A stretch of 64,000 nucleotides of DNA from Acidovorax facilis. GTDB lineage: Bacteria; Pseudomonadota; Gammaproteobacteria; Burkholderiales; Burkholderiaceae_C. The stretch lies in assembly GCF_023913775.1 (NCBI RefSeq), contig NZ_JAMXAX010000014.1, positions 1-64,000 on the forward strand, in the 5' to 3' direction. Under the pieces are notes generated by a model. It searched no databases, was not told the origin of the DNA, and saw only the letters and a program-made list of their open reading frames with translations. This document shows positions 8,678 through 18,579 of the stretch, one piece after another. The position numbers and the translations under genes were made by a program. How positions within the stretch are numbered: the first letter of the stretch is position 1; every line of letters begins with the position of its first letter.

Positions 8678-10710
8678 GCCATGCCCTCCAGGGATTGCCC
8701 GGCATCGTCTGCCAGCGTGCGCACCGCGTCGCAGAAGACCTGTGCGCGGTGTTCGTAGTCCTTGAACATGTCAAAGCTGGCGCAGGCGGGCGACATCAGC
8801 ACGGCATCGCCCGCATGGGCCCGCTGCGTGGCCAGAGCCACAGCCTGAGGCAATGTCTCGGCATCCAGCAGTACCACGCCGCAGTCCTGCAGCGCAGCGC
8901 GGATCTGCGGCGCATCGCGCCCGATGAGCACCGCAGCGCGCGCATAGCGCGACACCGGCGCTGCGAGCGGCGAGAAGTCCTGCCCCTTGCCTTCGCCACC
9001 CAGGATGACCACGATGCGGCGCTCTGCGCCCAGGCCCGTAAGGGCCGCCACCGTGGCACCCACGTTGGTGCCCTTGCTGTCGTCAAAGTACTCAATGCCG
9101 TTGATGATGGCCACGGGCTCCACACGGTGCGGCTCACCCCGGTATTCGCGCAGCCCGTACAGCAGCGGGGCCAAGGTGCAGCCTGCGGCCGAGGCCAGGG
9201 CCAGCGCAGCCAGCGCGTTCACCGCGTTGTGGCGACCCCGGATGCGCAGCGCATCGGCGGGCATCAGGCGCTGGATGTGCAGGTCTTCCGCCACTTCGTT
9301 GCGGCCGCGCTTGCGGGTTTCATCCGCGTCCATCGCGCGTACCAGCCAGGGCATGCCGCTCACGACCTCAATGCCAAAGTCGCCGGGACGCCGGGGCATG
9401 TCGGCGCCAAAGGTCAGGTGCTCACGCATCAGGGGCTTTTGCAGCTTGACCTTCACCGGAGGCGGCAGCATCTGCATCACGGCCACGTCTTCGCGGTTCA
9501 AAATCATGAGCCCCGTCTGGCCAAAGATGCGCGCCTTGGCCGCCGCGTAGGCCGCCATGTCACCGTGCCAGTCCAGGTGGTCCTGCGTGATGTTGAGCAC
9601 GGTCGCCGCAGTGGGCTCAAAGTTGGTCACACCATCGAGCTGGAAGCTTGATAGCTCCAGCACCCACACCTCGGGCAACGTGCCGGCGTCGATGTGGCCC
9701 GCCAGGGTATCGAGCAACGTGGGGCCGATGTTGCCAGCCACGGCCACGCTCTTGCCCGAACGCTCCACGAGCTGGCCCGTGAGCGATGTGACCGTGGTTT
9801 TGCCGTTGGTACCGGTGATCGCCAGCACCGCCGGTGCGTAGCCATGGGATGCCCGCAGCGCGTTCAGCGCCATGGAATACAAACTTAGTTCGCCCCCAGC
9901 GCTTATTCCACAAGCACTAGCAGCTATCAAAACAGGAGCTATTGCCTCAGGACTCAAACCGGGAGAGCGGTAGACCGCGTTCAGGCCTCGGCCTTCCACC
10001 AGGCTGGCATCAAAGGCACCGGCGACAAAACGCACCTGGGGCAGCTCCTGCTGCAGCAGGGGCAGCTGTGGCGGCGCAGCGCGGGTGTCGGCCACGGTGA
10101 CTTCGGCCCCGCAGCGCACGCACCAGCGGGCCATGGCCAGGCCCGAGGCGCCCAGTCCCAGGATGAGGATGTTATGCCCTTGCAGCAGTTGGGCCATGGC
10201 TTCGCGCGGCGCGACCTGCGGCTCGGCCTCTGCGCCGGATGCACCCGGGGCGTCAACGTCTTCAACGTCGACACTGTGCTCGACGGGCGCGGCCTCGGGC
10301 GCCGATACGTCGGCAAAGATCTGCGCCACGAAATCGGCGGCAGCCTTGGCAGCCGAGATGGCGGGCACGGCTTCAGGGTCCCAGGTATGGCCCTTGGCGG
10401 GTGCGTTCCCGGCCGCAGGGGTCACGTCCGGCGCTGCCATTTCAGGCGGCACTGCGGCGACGGGTTCGCCAGCTTTGGACAACGGCTCAGCCGCAATGCC
10501 CACGCTGGGCTGCTGCGCATCGGTGTTCAGCGCCTCGGTATCGGTATCGGTATCGGTATCGACAGTTTCCGTGGGGTCCGGTGCAAAAAAGTCGTCACCG
10601 GCGGGCGCGTTCACGTCGGCGTCCGCGCCCGGCCCTGCCAACGGCCGCGCGGCATCGGGCGCCCCGGGTTCGGCGGGCGTGGGGCGGATGAGAGGCTCGT
10701 CAGCGTTCAT
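8674..10710 (-). CDS. murD: UDP-N-acetylmuramoyl-L-alanine--D-glutamate ligase MurD with a long N-terminal extension
   Basis: MurD adds D-Glu to UDP-MurNAc-L-Ala. The catalytic part starts near residue 172 ([19 protein letters not shown]) and has the ATP loop ITGTNGKTT and the [12 protein letters not shown] motif. The whole product is 678 residues, well above the usual 440-500. The first ~170 residues are a low-complexity Ala/Pro/Asp/Glu-rich segment containing DTDTDTDT at 51-58, encoded by four copies of a GATACC hexamer. The ATG at 10708-10710 overlaps the mraY stop (ATGA), so the extension is part of the coupled reading frame. A family A repeat encodes an extra [18 protein letters not shown] segment in the catalytic domain. 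Confidence 0.93.
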   Translation of the reverse strand: MNADEPLIRPTPAEPGAPDAARPLAGPGADADVNAPAGDDFFAPDPTETVDTDTDTDTEALNTDAQQPSVGIAAEPLSKAGEPVAAVPPEMAAPDVTPAAGNAPAKGHTWDPEAVPAISAAKAAADFVAQIFADVSAPEAAPVEHSVDVEDVDAPGASGAEAEPQVAPREAMAQLLQGHNILILGLGASGLAMARWCVRCGAEVTVADTRAAPPQLPLLQQELPQVRFVAGAFDASLVEGRGLNAVYRSPGLSPEAIAPVLIAASACGISAGGELSLYSMALNALRASHGYAPAVLAITGTNGKTTVTSLTGQLVERSGKSVAVAGNIGPTLLDTLAGHIDAGTLPEVWVLELSSFQLDGVTNFEPTAATVLNITQDHLDWHGDMAAYAAAKARIFGQTGLMILNREDVAVMQMLPPPVKVKLQKPLMREHLTFGADMPRRPGDFGIEVVSGMPWLVRAMDADETRKRGRNEVAEDLHIQRLMPADALRIRGRHNAVNALAALALASAAGCTLAPLLYGLREYRGEPHRVEPVAIINGIEYFDDSKGTNVGATVAALTGLGAERRIVVILGGEGKGQDFSPLAAPVSRYARAAVLIGRDAPQIRAALQDCGVVLLDAETLPQAVALATQRAHAGDAVLMSPACASFDMFKDYEHRAQVFCDAVRTLADDAGQSLEGMA
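9881..9945. repeat. Dispersed palindromic repeat, family A, copy 3 (inside murD)
   Basis: AGCGCTTATTCCACAAGC followed by ACTAGCAGCTATCAAAACAG closely matches the intergenic copies. The element lies within murD and is translated in frame from the opposite strand. Confidence 0.85.
10535..10561. repeat. Hexanucleotide tandem repeat in murD
   Basis: Four perfect copies of TCGGTA (GATACC-type on the coding strand) encode alternating Asp-Thr in the N-terminal extension of MurD. Because the unit is 6 bp, changes in copy number would lengthen or shorten the protein without a frameshift. Confidence 0.9.
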
Positions 10711-11885
10711 CGCAGTTTTAAGGTGGACAGGCCGATGAGGCACAGCAGCATGGTGATGATCCAGAAGCGCACGACCACCTGCGTTTCCTTCCAGCCGCTC
10801 TTTTCAAAGTGGTGGTGCAGGGGCGCCATCTTGAGCAGGCGGCGGCCTTCTCCGTAGCGCTTCTTGGTGAACTTGAACCAGGTCACCTGCAGCATCACCG
10901 ACAGTGCTTCAACCACAAAGATGCCGCCCATGATGGCCAGCACGATTTCCTGCCGCACGATGATGGCGATGGTGCCCAGCGCAGCACCCAGCGCCAGCGC
11001 GCCCACGTCGCCCATGAACACCTGGGCTGGATGCGCGTTGAACCACAGGAAGGCAAGGCCCGCCCCCGCCATGGCGGCGCAGAAGATCAAGAGTTCGCCC
11101 GCGCCTGGAATGTGCGGGAAGAACAGGTACTTGGAGTACACCGAGCTGCCCGTGACATAGGCAAACACGCCCAGTGCCGAACCCACCATCACCACCGGCA
11201 TGATGGCCAGGCCGTCCAGGCCGTCGGTCAGGTTCACTGCATTGCTGGAGCCGACGATGACGAGGTAGGTCAGGATCACGAAGCCCAGCACGCCCAGCGG
11301 GTAGCTGATCTCCTTGAAGAACGGCAGCTGCAAGCCTGCCTTGGGCGGCAGGTCCAGCGAGAAGCCCGACTGCACCCAGCCCACGAACAGCTCCCACACC
11401 TTGGCGTTGGAGCTTTCGGAAATGCTGAACACCAGGTAGAGCGCAGCAACCAAGCCGATCACCGACTGCCAGAAATACTTCTCGCGCGAGCGCATGCCTT
11501 CGGGGTCCTTGTTGACCACCTTGCGCCAGTCGTCCACCCAGCCGATGGCGCCAAAACCCAGCGTGACGATGAGCACGATCCACACAAAGCGGTTGGACAG
11601 GTCGAACCACAACAGCGTGGAAATCGCAATCGACAGCAGGATCAGCACGCCACCCATCGTGGGCGTTCCGCTCTTGGACAGGTGCGTCTGCATGGCATAG
11701 CCCCGGATGGGCTGGCCGATCTTGAGCGAGGTGAGCACACGGATCACCTTGGGGCCCGCGATCAGGCCGATGAGCAGCGCCGTCATGGCGGCCATCACCG
11801 CGCGGAACGTGAGGTACTGGAACACGCGGAAAAAGCCGAACTCGGGCGACAGACCCTGCAGCCATTGCGACAACATCAGCAGCAT
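10707..11885 (-). CDS. mraY: Phospho-N-acetylmuramoyl-pentapeptide transferase MraY
   Basis: MraY transfers phospho-MurNAc-pentapeptide to undecaprenyl phosphate, making lipid I in the inner membrane. The 392-residue protein shows about ten hydrophobic spans and the family motifs: [19 protein letters not shown] (the Asp-Asp metal/substrate site), [10 protein letters not shown] and [12 protein letters not shown]. It sits in the expected place between murF and murD. A 51-bp gap separates it from murF, the largest within this part of the operon. Confidence 0.97.
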   Translation of the reverse strand: MLLMLSQWLQGLSPEFGFFRVFQYLTFRAVMAAMTALLIGLIAGPKVIRVLTSLKIGQPIRGYAMQTHLSKSGTPTMGGVLILLSIAISTLLWFDLSNRFVWIVLIVTLGFGAIGWVDDWRKVVNKDPEGMRSREKYFWQSVIGLVAALYLVFSISESSNAKVWELFVGWVQSGFSLDLPPKAGLQLPFFKEISYPLGVLGFVILTYLVIVGSSNAVNLTDGLDGLAIMPVVMVGSALGVFAYVTGSSVYSKYLFFPHIPGAGELLIFCAAMAGAGLAFLWFNAHPAQVFMGDVGALALGAALGTIAIIVRQEIVLAIMGGIFVVEALSVMLQVTWFKFTKKRYGEGRRLLKMAPLHHHFEKSGWKETQVVVRFWIITMLLCLIGLSTLKLR

Positions 11886-11936
11886 GTGGCCTCCCCCGCT
11901 TGCACGGCCTTGGGTGCCGCCACCACACGGGTGACT

Positions 11937-13400
11937 TCAGAGTGTTGCGCCATGGTGTCCCTCCAGTGCCCGGTTCTGCTTTTGTTGTTGTTCTTGCGGC
12001 TGCGCTGCGGCGGCTGCAGTGGCGGCAATCGCCTCCACCACCTGTTCCATCTTCATGAATCTCGATCCCTTGACCAGCACACTGCCCACGGTGGACAGGG
12101 CATCGCGCACTGCCACCAGCAGCGCACTCATATCGTTGAAATGCCGGGCACCTCCATAGGCCGTGGCGGCGTGCACCGACTGCGCGCCCAGCGCGAACAG
12201 CAGGGGGATGCCTGCCGCACGCGCATGGGCACCGGCCTCGGCGTGGAACTGCGGGCCCTGGTCGCCCACCTCGCCCATGTCGCCCAGCACCAGCAGTTGC
12301 GGGCCGGGCAGCTCGGCCAGCACGTCGATGGCGGCACGCATGGAGTCGGGGTTGGCGTTGTAGGTGTCGTCCACCACGGTGATGTCGCGGCCCGCGCAGT
12401 GCACGCTGAAAGCGCGCGAGCGGCCCTTGACGGGCACAAAGTCATTCAGCCCTTGGGCGATGGCGGCCAGGGGCGCCCCCGCCGCCAGCGTGCAGGCAGC
12501 GGCTGCCAGTGCGTTGGTCACGTTGTGGCGCCCCGCAATGTGCAGGAGGGTGGCCACTTCGCCTTGTGGCGTGGCCAGTGTGACGGCCCAAGCGCCCTGG
12601 CCCCACGCAGCCTGCGTGCAGGCCACATCGCCACCGTCGCCAAAAGTGACAACGCGGCGCCCTGCCACCAGCGAGCGCCAGAGGCCCGTGTAGGCATCCT
12701 CCGCAGGGAACACTGCCACACCGTCGGCAGGCAGGCTGGCGAACACCGAGCCGTTCTCGCGGGCCACGGCTTCCACCGTGTGCATGAACTCCAGGTGCTC
12801 ACGCTGCGCGTTGTTGACCAGCGCCACCGTGGGCTGCGCCATGGCGGCCAGCGTGGCGATCTCGCCCGGGTGGTTCATGCCCATTTCGATCACGGCGGCG
12901 GCGTGGCTGGCCCGCAGGCGCAGAAGCATCAGCGGCACGCCGATGTCGTTGTTGAAATTGCCCTGCGTGGCAAAGGCAGCCTCACCCTTCCAGGCGCGCA
13001 GGATGGACGCAATCATCTGCGTCACCGTGGTTTTGCCGTTGCTGCCCGTCACGCCAACCAACGGAAGGCTGAACTGCGCCCGCCACGCTGCAGCCAGCGC
13101 GCCCAGCGCTGCCAGGCTGTCCGGCACCTCGATGCCGGGCAAGCCTGCGGCGGCAAGGCCGCCATGGGCGATGGCAGCGGCGGCGCCACCAGCGCGGGCG
13201 TCGGGCAAGAACGCATTGGCGTCAAACCGCTCGCCCTTGAGCGCCACAAACAGGTCCCCCGCCTGCAGCGTGCGCGTGTCGGTGTGCACGCGTGCGAGCG
13301 GCGTGGCGCCATCGCCCACCAGGCGGGCGGCGGGAATGCGCGGCTGAAGCAGCGCAAAAGCCTGCGCCAGGGTCATCATCACCCCAGGGGTGGCGGTCAT
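11937..13400 (-). CDS. murF: UDP-MurNAc-tripeptide--D-Ala-D-Ala ligase MurF
   Basis: MurF adds the D-Ala-D-Ala dipeptide made by Ddl to complete the pentapeptide precursor. The 487-residue product has the N-terminal HTDTRTLQAGDLFVALKG substrate domain, the ATP loop GVTGSNGKTTVTQM and the VVDDTYNANPDSM motif. The ATG at 13398-13400 overlaps the murE stop (ATGA); the open frame upstream is antisense or off-frame murE sequence. The C-terminus carries an Ala-rich and Gln-rich tail of about 30 residues that is longer than in many homologues. Confidence 0.96.
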   Translation of the reverse strand: MTATPGVMMTLAQAFALLQPRIPAARLVGDGATPLARVHTDTRTLQAGDLFVALKGERFDANAFLPDARAGGAAAAIAHGGLAAAGLPGIEVPDSLAALGALAAAWRAQFSLPLVGVTGSNGKTTVTQMIASILRAWKGEAAFATQGNFNNDIGVPLMLLRLRASHAAAVIEMGMNHPGEIATLAAMAQPTVALVNNAQREHLEFMHTVEAVARENGSVFASLPADGVAVFPAEDAYTGLWRSLVAGRRVVTFGDGGDVACTQAAWGQGAWAVTLATPQGEVATLLHIAGRHNVTNALAAAACTLAAGAPLAAIAQGLNDFVPVKGRSRAFSVHCAGRDITVVDDTYNANPDSMRAAIDVLAELPGPQLLVLGDMGEVGDQGPQFHAEAGAHARAAGIPLLFALGAQSVHAATAYGGARHFNDMSALLVAVRDALSTVGSVLVKGSRFMKMEQVVEAIAATAAAAAQPQEQQQKQNRALEGHHGATL

Positions 13401-14902
13401 GGACGGGCTCCTCGGGCCTGCAGCGCGGTCTGCGCATGGGCCATGTCGGAGAACGGCAGGCGCACACCGGCCGTCTCCTGGGTGTCTTCGTGGCCCTTGC
13501 CGGCGATCAGCACCACATCGGCGGGCGCTGCCTCGGCAATGGCCAGCGCAATAGCGGCGGCGCGGTCGGGCTCGGCGCGCACGGTGTTGCCAGCAATGGT
13601 GCCTTGCAGAATCTGGTGCAGGATGGCCGCAGGGTCTTCGCTGCGCGGGTTGTCGCTGGTCACCACCACCCGGTCGGCATGGTGCTGCGCCACCGCGCCC
13701 ATCAGCGGGCGCTTGCCTGCGTCGCGGTCGCCGCCACAGCCAAAAACGCACCAGAGCTGGCCGCCGCGCTCCTGCGCGATCGGGCGAAGGGCTTGCAACG
13801 CCTTGTCCAGCGCATCGGGCGTATGGGCATAGTCCACGGCCACAAGGGGTTGGCCAGGGTGGTGGATCTGCTCCATGCGGCCCGGCACCGGGGAAAGCTG
13901 GGCGCAGGCATACAGCGCGTGCTGCAGCGGCACGCCCAGCGCGCGCAGCCCGGCCAGCACGCCCAGCAGGTTGGAGACGTTGTACTGCCCGATCACGCGG
14001 GTCTGCAGCACATGCGTGTGCACACCTTCGGCCACGGTGAAGCGCAGCCCGCCTTCGCCCATGCTGATGTCGCGCGCCGCCAGACGGGCGGGGCCGGTGA
14101 TGGACACACTCCACAGGTCCAGCAGCCGGTCTGCCAACGTGGCATGCAGCTCGGCGCCGCGTGCATCGTCGATGTTGACCACCGCAGCCTGCAGGCCCGG
14201 CCAGTCAAAGAGCACGCTCTTGGCCTGCCAGTAGGCCGCCATGCCGGGGTGGTAGTCCAGATGGTCCTGCGTGAAGTTGGTGAACAAGGCAACACGGATG
14301 CGCGTGCCTGCCATGCGGTGCTCGGCCAGGCCGATGGAAGAGGCCTCAATGGCGCAGGCCGTGCGGCCCGCATCGGCGAACTGCTGGAACGCGCGCTGCA
14401 AGCGCACCGGGTCGGGGGTGGTCATGCCCGTGCTGGTGAGTGCAGGCGGCGTTCCCATGCCCAAAGTGCCTACCAGCGCGCATCCACCTTGCGCAATAAG
14501 CTCATTTTTTGATAGCACATTGAGGGCTTCGGCCAGCCACCAGCTGGTGCTGGTCTTGCCGTTGGTGCCCGTCACTGCCAGCACGTCCAGGCGCTGCGTG
14601 GGCTGGTCGAACCAGTCGGCCGCAATCAGGCCGGTGGCGACCTTCAGGCCATGGAGTGCTGCCACGGGCAACCCTTGCAGCGCAAAGGCCTCGACACCCT
14701 CGTGCTCCACCAGGCAGGCCACGGCGCCGCGCGACAAGGCGTCTCCGATGTGGGCGCGGCCGTCGGTAGCAGCACCGGGCCAGGCAATGAAACCGTCGCC
14801 GGGGCGGATCTGGCGGCTGTCCGTCTGCAGGGTGCCTGTCACGCGATCGCGCAGCCAGGCCACGGCATCGTGCACCGATTGGAGCAAAGGCACCGTCGTC
14901 AT
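13397..14902 (-). CDS. murE: UDP-MurNAc-L-Ala-D-Glu--2,6-diaminopimelate ligase MurE
   Basis: MurE adds the third residue of the stem peptide. The 501-residue protein has the TDSRQIRPGDGFIAWPG N-terminal domain, the ATP loop TGTNGKTSTS near residue 115 and the C-terminal TSDNPRSEDP motif. The DNPR tetrapeptide is the established marker for meso-diaminopimelate specificity, as expected for a Gram-negative organism. A partial family A repeat encodes LSKNELIAQGG between the ATP loop and the VGTLG segment. It is coupled to ftsI and murF by 4-base overlaps. Confidence 0.97.
   Translation of the reverse strand: MTTVPLLQSVHDAVAWLRDRVTGTLQTDSRQIRPGDGFIAWPGAATDGRAHIGDALSRGAVACLVEHEGVEAFALQGLPVAALHGLKVATGLIAADWFDQPTQRLDVLAVTGTNGKTSTSWWLAEALNVLSKNELIAQGGCALVGTLGMGTPPALTSTGMTTPDPVRLQRAFQQFADAGRTACAIEASSIGLAEHRMAGTRIRVALFTNFTQDHLDYHPGMAAYWQAKSVLFDWPGLQAAVVNIDDARGAELHATLADRLLDLWSVSITGPARLAARDISMGEGGLRFTVAEGVHTHVLQTRVIGQYNVSNLLGVLAGLRALGVPLQHALYACAQLSPVPGRMEQIHHPGQPLVAVDYAHTPDALDKALQALRPIAQERGGQLWCVFGCGGDRDAGKRPLMGAVAQHHADRVVVTSDNPRSEDPAAILHQILQGTIAGNTVRAEPDRAAAIALAIAEAAPADVVLIAGKGHEDTQETAGVRLPFSDMAHAQTALQARGARP
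14484..14519. repeat. Dispersed palindromic repeat, family A, copy 4 (right half, inside murE)
   Basis: Only the right half is recognisable: GCGC-AAT-AAGCTCATTTTTTGATAGCA. It matches the AGCTATTTTTTTGATAGC end of the family and is translated in the murE frame. Confidence 0.5.
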
Positions 14903-16644
14903 AGCGACTCCTCCACCGCGTTGGCCACGATCTGTGGCTTGACCGCCATGTCGGGCTGCACGCCCATCATGCGCAGCGTCTGCTGCACGACTTCGCTGAA
15001 CACCGGTGCAGCCACGGCACCGCCGTAGAACACGCCATTGCTGGGCTCGTCAATCATCACGGCCACGATGATGCGGGGCTTGTCGATGGGCGCCATGCCG
15101 GTGAACCACGCGCGGTACTTGCCCGAGGCGTAGCTCTTGCCCACCTGCTTGCGCGCCGTGCCCGACTTGCCGCCCACCGAGTAGCCCACGGTCTGGGCCT
15201 TCTGGCCGGTGCCACCAGGGCCTGCAGCCATCTGCAGCATCTTGCGCACCTGGTCGGCCGTGCGCTCTGAGAACACAGGCACGCCCACGGCGGGTTCAGC
15301 AGTCTTGAGCATCGTGGCCGGAATCACGCGGCCACCGTTGGCAAACACCGTGTACGAGCGCGCCATCTGGAACAGGCTGGCCGACAGGCCGTAGCCATAC
15401 GACATGGTGGCCTGCTCCACCGGGCGCCAGGTCTTGTACGGGCGCAGACGACCCGTCACCACACCGGGGAAATGCAGTTGCGGCTTCTGGCCAAAACCAG
15501 CGGCTGAGAAGGTCTCCCACATTTCGCGTGCAGGCATCTGCATGGCCAGCTTGGTGGTGCCCACGTTGCTGGACTTCTGGATCACGCCTTCCACCGTCAG
15601 CACACCGTAGTTGTGCGTGTCGGAGATGGTGGAGCCGGTAATGTTGATGCGCCCTGGTGTGGTGTCCACGATGGTTTCGGGACGCACGCGGCCCGTCTCC
15701 AGTGCCAGGCCGATGGTGAAGGGCTTCATGGTCGAACCGGGCTCGAACACGTCGGTCAATGCGCGGTTGCGCAGCTGTTCGCCCGTGAGATTCTGGCGCC
15801 TGTCGGGCACGTAGCTCGGGTAGTTGGCCAGCGCCAGCAACTCGCCTGTGTGCGCATCAAGCACCACCACACTGCCCGCCTTGGCCTTGTGCGCGGCCAC
15901 CTGATCGCGCAGCTTCTGGTAGGCAAAGAACTGCACCTTGCTGTCGATGGACAGCTGCATGTCCTTGCCATCGACCGGCGGCACGGTTTCGCCCACGCTT
16001 TCGACCACGCGGCCCAATCGGTCCTTGATCACGCGGCGCGAACCGGGCTTGCCCGCGAGCTCCTTGTCGAACGCCAGTTCCATGCCTTCCTGGCCATGGT
16101 CTTCCACGTTGGTGAAGCCCACCACGTGCGCAGCGGCTTCACCCTCGGGGTACTGGCGTTTGTATTCCTTGCGCTGGTAGATGCCCTTGATGTCGAGCGC
16201 AGCAATCTGCTGGCCCACATCCCAGTCGAGCTGGCGCTTGATCCAGACAAAGGTCTTGTCTTCATCCGCCAGCTTTTTCTGCAGCTCGGCCTGCGGCATG
16301 TCGAGCAGTTTGGCCAGCTGCTTGAGCTTGGCGCGCACCTCGGGCTTGTCCTGGTCCACGTCTTCAGGGATCGCCCAGATGCTGGCCGCCGGCACGCTGG
16401 AGGCGAGGATCAATCCGTTGCGGTCCACAATCTTGCCGCGGTTGGCGGGCAGCTCCAGCGTGCGCGCAAAACGCACTTCGCCCTGGCGCTGAAAGAACGC
16501 GTTGCCAAACACCTGCACATAGGCAGCGCGCCCCGCCAGCCCCAGAAAGCCCAGAGCAATCATCGCCACGATGAACTTGCTGCGCCAGACCGGTGTCTTG
16601 CTGGCCAGCAGCGGGCTGGAGGTGTAGAGCACGCTGCGGCTCAT
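14899..16644 (-). CDS. ftsI: Septal peptidoglycan transpeptidase FtsI (PBP3)
   Basis: FtsI crosslinks septal peptidoglycan in the periplasm and pairs with FtsW. The 581-residue product has an N-terminal membrane anchor at about residues 23-43, the PBP dimer domain with RGKIVDRNG, and a transpeptidase domain. The latter has the catalytic Ser304 in EPGSTMK, SSN at 358-360 and KSGT at 493-496, all intact. It follows ftsL and overlaps murE by 4 bases. Confidence 0.97.
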   Translation of the reverse strand: MSRSVLYTSSPLLASKTPVWRSKFIVAMIALGFLGLAGRAAYVQVFGNAFFQRQGEVRFARTLELPANRGKIVDRNGLILASSVPAASIWAIPEDVDQDKPEVRAKLKQLAKLLDMPQAELQKKLADEDKTFVWIKRQLDWDVGQQIAALDIKGIYQRKEYKRQYPEGEAAAHVVGFTNVEDHGQEGMELAFDKELAGKPGSRRVIKDRLGRVVESVGETVPPVDGKDMQLSIDSKVQFFAYQKLRDQVAAHKAKAGSVVVLDAHTGELLALANYPSYVPDRRQNLTGEQLRNRALTDVFEPGSTMKPFTIGLALETGRVRPETIVDTTPGRINITGSTISDTHNYGVLTVEGVIQKSSNVGTTKLAMQMPAREMWETFSAAGFGQKPQLHFPGVVTGRLRPYKTWRPVEQATMSYGYGLSASLFQMARSYTVFANGGRVIPATMLKTAEPAVGVPVFSERTADQVRKMLQMAAGPGGTGQKAQTVGYSVGGKSGTARKQVGKSYASGKYRAWFTGMAPIDKPRIIVAVMIDEPSNGVFYGGAVAAPVFSEVVQQTLRMMGVQPDMAVKPQIVANAVEESL

Positions 16645-16961
16645 GGCTGCACCCCTGCCGGTTGCGATGCGGCCGCTGCAGCCGCCGCCGCAACGCCCTG
16701 TGGGTCAGACACATACTGCGTGATGGCGGGCGTGGCCGTGCGCATGTTCAGCTGGGCACGCGCGATCTTCTCCACCCGCAGCGGCGTGGCCTGGGCGCGC
16801 TTTTCCACCTGCAGGCGCTGGTGCTCGGTTTCCAGACGACGGGCCTCGGCCACAGCGCGGTCCAGCTCGGTGAACAGGCGGCGCGATTCATACTGGGTGT
16901 GCACCAGATAGATCGCGCTGGCCAGCACCGCCAGCAACAGGACCACGTTGAGCCTGGTCAT
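16641..16961 (-). CDS. ftsL: Cell division protein FtsL
   Basis: FtsL is a small bitopic protein that forms a complex with FtsB and FtsQ. The 106-residue product starts MTRLNVVLLLAVLASAIYLV, a single membrane span near the N-terminus, followed by a periplasmic coiled coil (LDRAVAEARRLETEHQRLQ). It ends in an Ala-rich tail. The start at 16959-16961 lies one base after the rsmH stop; the stop overlaps ftsI. Identification rests on position, size and topology, because FtsL sequences are poorly conserved. Confidence 0.9.
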   Translation of the reverse strand: MTRLNVVLLLAVLASAIYLVHTQYESRRLFTELDRAVAEARRLETEHQRLQVEKRAQATPLRVEKIARAQLNMRTATPAITQYVSDPQGVAAAAAAAASQPAGVQP

Positions 16962-16962
16962 G

Positions 16963-17889
16963 TCAGACGACCGCCGTGCGCTCGGCCACGCGCATGATGG
17001 CGCTGCGTGAGCGGGGGTTGGCGGCCACTTCGGCAGCACTGGGCTTGATGCGGTCCAGCGCGATGAGCTTCATGGCCTGCGGCGCGGCAAACGGCGCACG
17101 GCGGTCGTACACCTCCTTGGAGTGTTTGGCGATGAACTGTTTGACGATGCGGTCTTCGAGCGAATGAAAGCTGATGACTACCAGCCGCCCGCCCGGCTGC
17201 AGCACCGAGAGGCTGGCCTCTAGCGCCTGTTGCAGCTCTTCAAGCTCGGCGTTGATGAAAATCCGAAGAGCTTGAAATGTGCGCGTTGCAGGGTTCTGGC
17301 CCGCTTCGCGGGTTTTGACCGCGCCAGCCACGAGATCGGCAAGTTCTGCGGTGGTTGAAAGAGGACCCCGTTCTTCGCGCCGAGCAACAATCGCCTTTGC
17401 AATGGGGCCAGCAAACCGTTCTTCACCGTAGTCACGTATCACCTCCGCAATCTGACCAACTTCGGCCGTGGCCAACCAATCGGCCACGCTTTCGCCGCGC
17501 GTGGTATCCATGCGCATGTCCAGCGGGCCGTCAAAACGGAAACTGAAGCCCCGCTCGGGGCTGTCGATCTGGGGCGAGCTCACCCCCAGGTCCATCAGCA
17601 CGCCCGCAGCACTGGCGGGCGGCAGATCGGCCAGATGGCGGAAACCCTCGTGCCGAATGGAAAAACGCGCATCGGTGATGCGCGTTGCTTCGGCGATGGC
17701 TTCGGGGTCCTTGTCGAAGGCCACAAGGCGCCCCTGCGGCCCCAGCCGAAGGAGGATGAGGCGAGAGTGCCCACCGCGCCCAAAGGTCGCATCGACCCAG
17801 GTGCCCGCAGGCTCAGGGCTTGCGCCGCCCAAGAGAGAATCCACGGCCTCATTGAGCAGGACGGTGGTGTGTTGCAGGGGGGATGTCAC
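16963..17889 (-). CDS. rsmH: 16S rRNA (cytosine1402-N4)-methyltransferase RsmH
   Basis: RsmH (MraW) methylates the exocyclic amine of C1402 in the 16S decoding centre. The 308-residue product has the SAM-binding segment [15 protein letters not shown] and the [20 protein letters not shown] motif diagnostic of the family. It ends with the conserved NPRSRSA region. I chose the GTG at 17887-17889: it follows an AAGG ribosome site after the mraZ stop, and [15 protein letters not shown] is the usual N-terminus. The upstream in-frame ATG would run through mraZ. The central part (about 17240-17450) looks somewhat less GC-rich than its surroundings. Confidence 0.95.
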   Translation of the reverse strand: MTSPLQHTTVLLNEAVDSLLGGASPEPAGTWVDATFGRGGHSRLILLRLGPQGRLVAFDKDPEAIAEATRITDARFSIRHEGFRHLADLPPASAAGVLMDLGVSSPQIDSPERGFSFRFDGPLDMRMDTTRGESVADWLATAEVGQIAEVIRDYGEERFAGPIAKAIVARREERGPLSTTAELADLVAGAVKTREAGQNPATRTFQALRIFINAELEELQQALEASLSVLQPGGRLVVISFHSLEDRIVKQFIAKHSKEVYDRRAPFAAPQAMKLIALDRIKPSAAEVAANPRSRSAIMRVAERTAVV

Positions 17890-17897
17890 AGCGCGCC

Positions 17898-18326
17898 TTA
17901 GAAGGAAAAGTCCTTGAAGACATCCGGCATCTCGCCCTGCATGGCCTTGGCCTCCTGCTCGTCGTAGGTGGCCTTGTCCCAAAGTTCGAAATGGTTGCCC
18001 ATGCCCAGCAGCATGGTGTCTTTGGAGATACCGGCTGCTTCACGCAGCTCGGGCGAAACCAGCACGCGGCCCGTGGCGTCCATGTCCACATCCATGGCGT
18101 TGCCCAGAAAAATGCGCTTCCACCACTGGGCGGACATGGGCAGCTGGGCAATGCGCTCGCGGAACTTCTCCCACTCGGGGCGGGGAAACACCATCAGGCA
18201 GCCGTGCGGGTGTTTGGTGATGGTGAGCTGACCGGATGCCGTGGCCGCCAAGACGTCACGATGCCGGGTCGGCACAGACAGCCGACCCTTCGCATCGAGA
18301 CTCAGCGACGAGGCACCTTGAAACAC
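17898..18326 (-). CDS. mraZ: Transcriptional regulator MraZ
   Basis: MraZ is an AbrB/SpoVT-fold DNA-binding protein that represses its own dcw operon. The 142-residue product has two related half domains, [15 protein letters not shown] near the start and [15 protein letters not shown] in the middle. I chose the GTG at 18324-18326, giving the typical N-terminus (M/V)[15 protein letters not shown] longer reading from an ATG at 18386 would begin inside the operator repeats and is less likely. It is the first gene of the cluster, directly downstream of four AGTG repeats that fit its own binding site. Confidence 0.92.
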   Translation of the reverse strand: MFQGASSLSLDAKGRLSVPTRHRDVLAATASGQLTITKHPHGCLMVFPRPEWEKFRERIAQLPMSAQWWKRIFLGNAMDVDMDATGRVLVSPELREAAGISKDTMLLGMGNHFELWDKATYDEQEAKAMQGEMPDVFKDFSF

Positions 18327-18383
18327 GGACAGATTTCCAATTCGGTTTTGCGCCTCGGGGGTCCGTGCAATGGACCTTGAGGG

Positions 18384-18420
18384 CACTTTTCACCACTTAA
18401 TTGCACTTTTTTGCACTGTA
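18384..18420 (-). promoter_or_regulatory. MraZ operator: four AGTG repeats at 10-bp spacing
   Basis: On the minus strand the sequence reads AGTGCAAAAA, AGTGCAATTA, AGTGGTGAAA, AGTGCCCTCA without interruption. The four AGTG units are therefore exactly one helical turn apart, as described for MraZ operators. A possible extended -10 (TGCTACAGT) abuts the first repeat, with a weak TTGTTC 16 bp further upstream, so bound MraZ would block RNA polymerase. The repeat spacing is plain to see; the promoter hexamers are tentative. Confidence 0.8.
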
Positions 18421-18536
18421 GCAGGAAAAGCACACCGAACAAGAGGGTGTCCAACAAACTTTTGTAATGAAATCAACGACTTAGACGCGACTTTGCAGAG
18501 ATTAAAAAGCCAAAAGTCGTTGAAAAATAAGCACTT

Positions 18537-18562
18537 AGAGAGGCCTATGAAAGTGACCTCTC
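18537..18562 (-). terminator. Possible terminator after hslU
   Basis: On the minus strand GAGAGG and CCTCTC enclose a 13-base loop just after the hslU stop, followed within about 15 bases by TTATTTTT. The stem is short and the T-rich part is displaced, so this is a weak candidate for separating hslVU from the dcw promoter. Confidence 0.3.
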
Positions 18563-18579
18563 AAGGCTTGACCGAGTGG

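Noticed and set aside
10535-10561. Phase variation of murD by the GATACC tandem repeat
   Set aside because: The unit is 6 bp, so copy-number change does not alter the frame, and murD is essential.
10809-13832. A 1007-codon open frame on the plus strand opposite mraY, murF and murE
   Set aside because: It is antisense to three clear, motif-bearing genes; the composition (His/Arg/Gly-rich) is what high-GC antisense frames give, and there is no ribosome site or family pattern.
18326-18386. A longer MraZ starting at the ATG 18384-18386
   Set aside because: The extra residues are not family-typical and the start codon would lie within the operator repeats next to the likely promoter.
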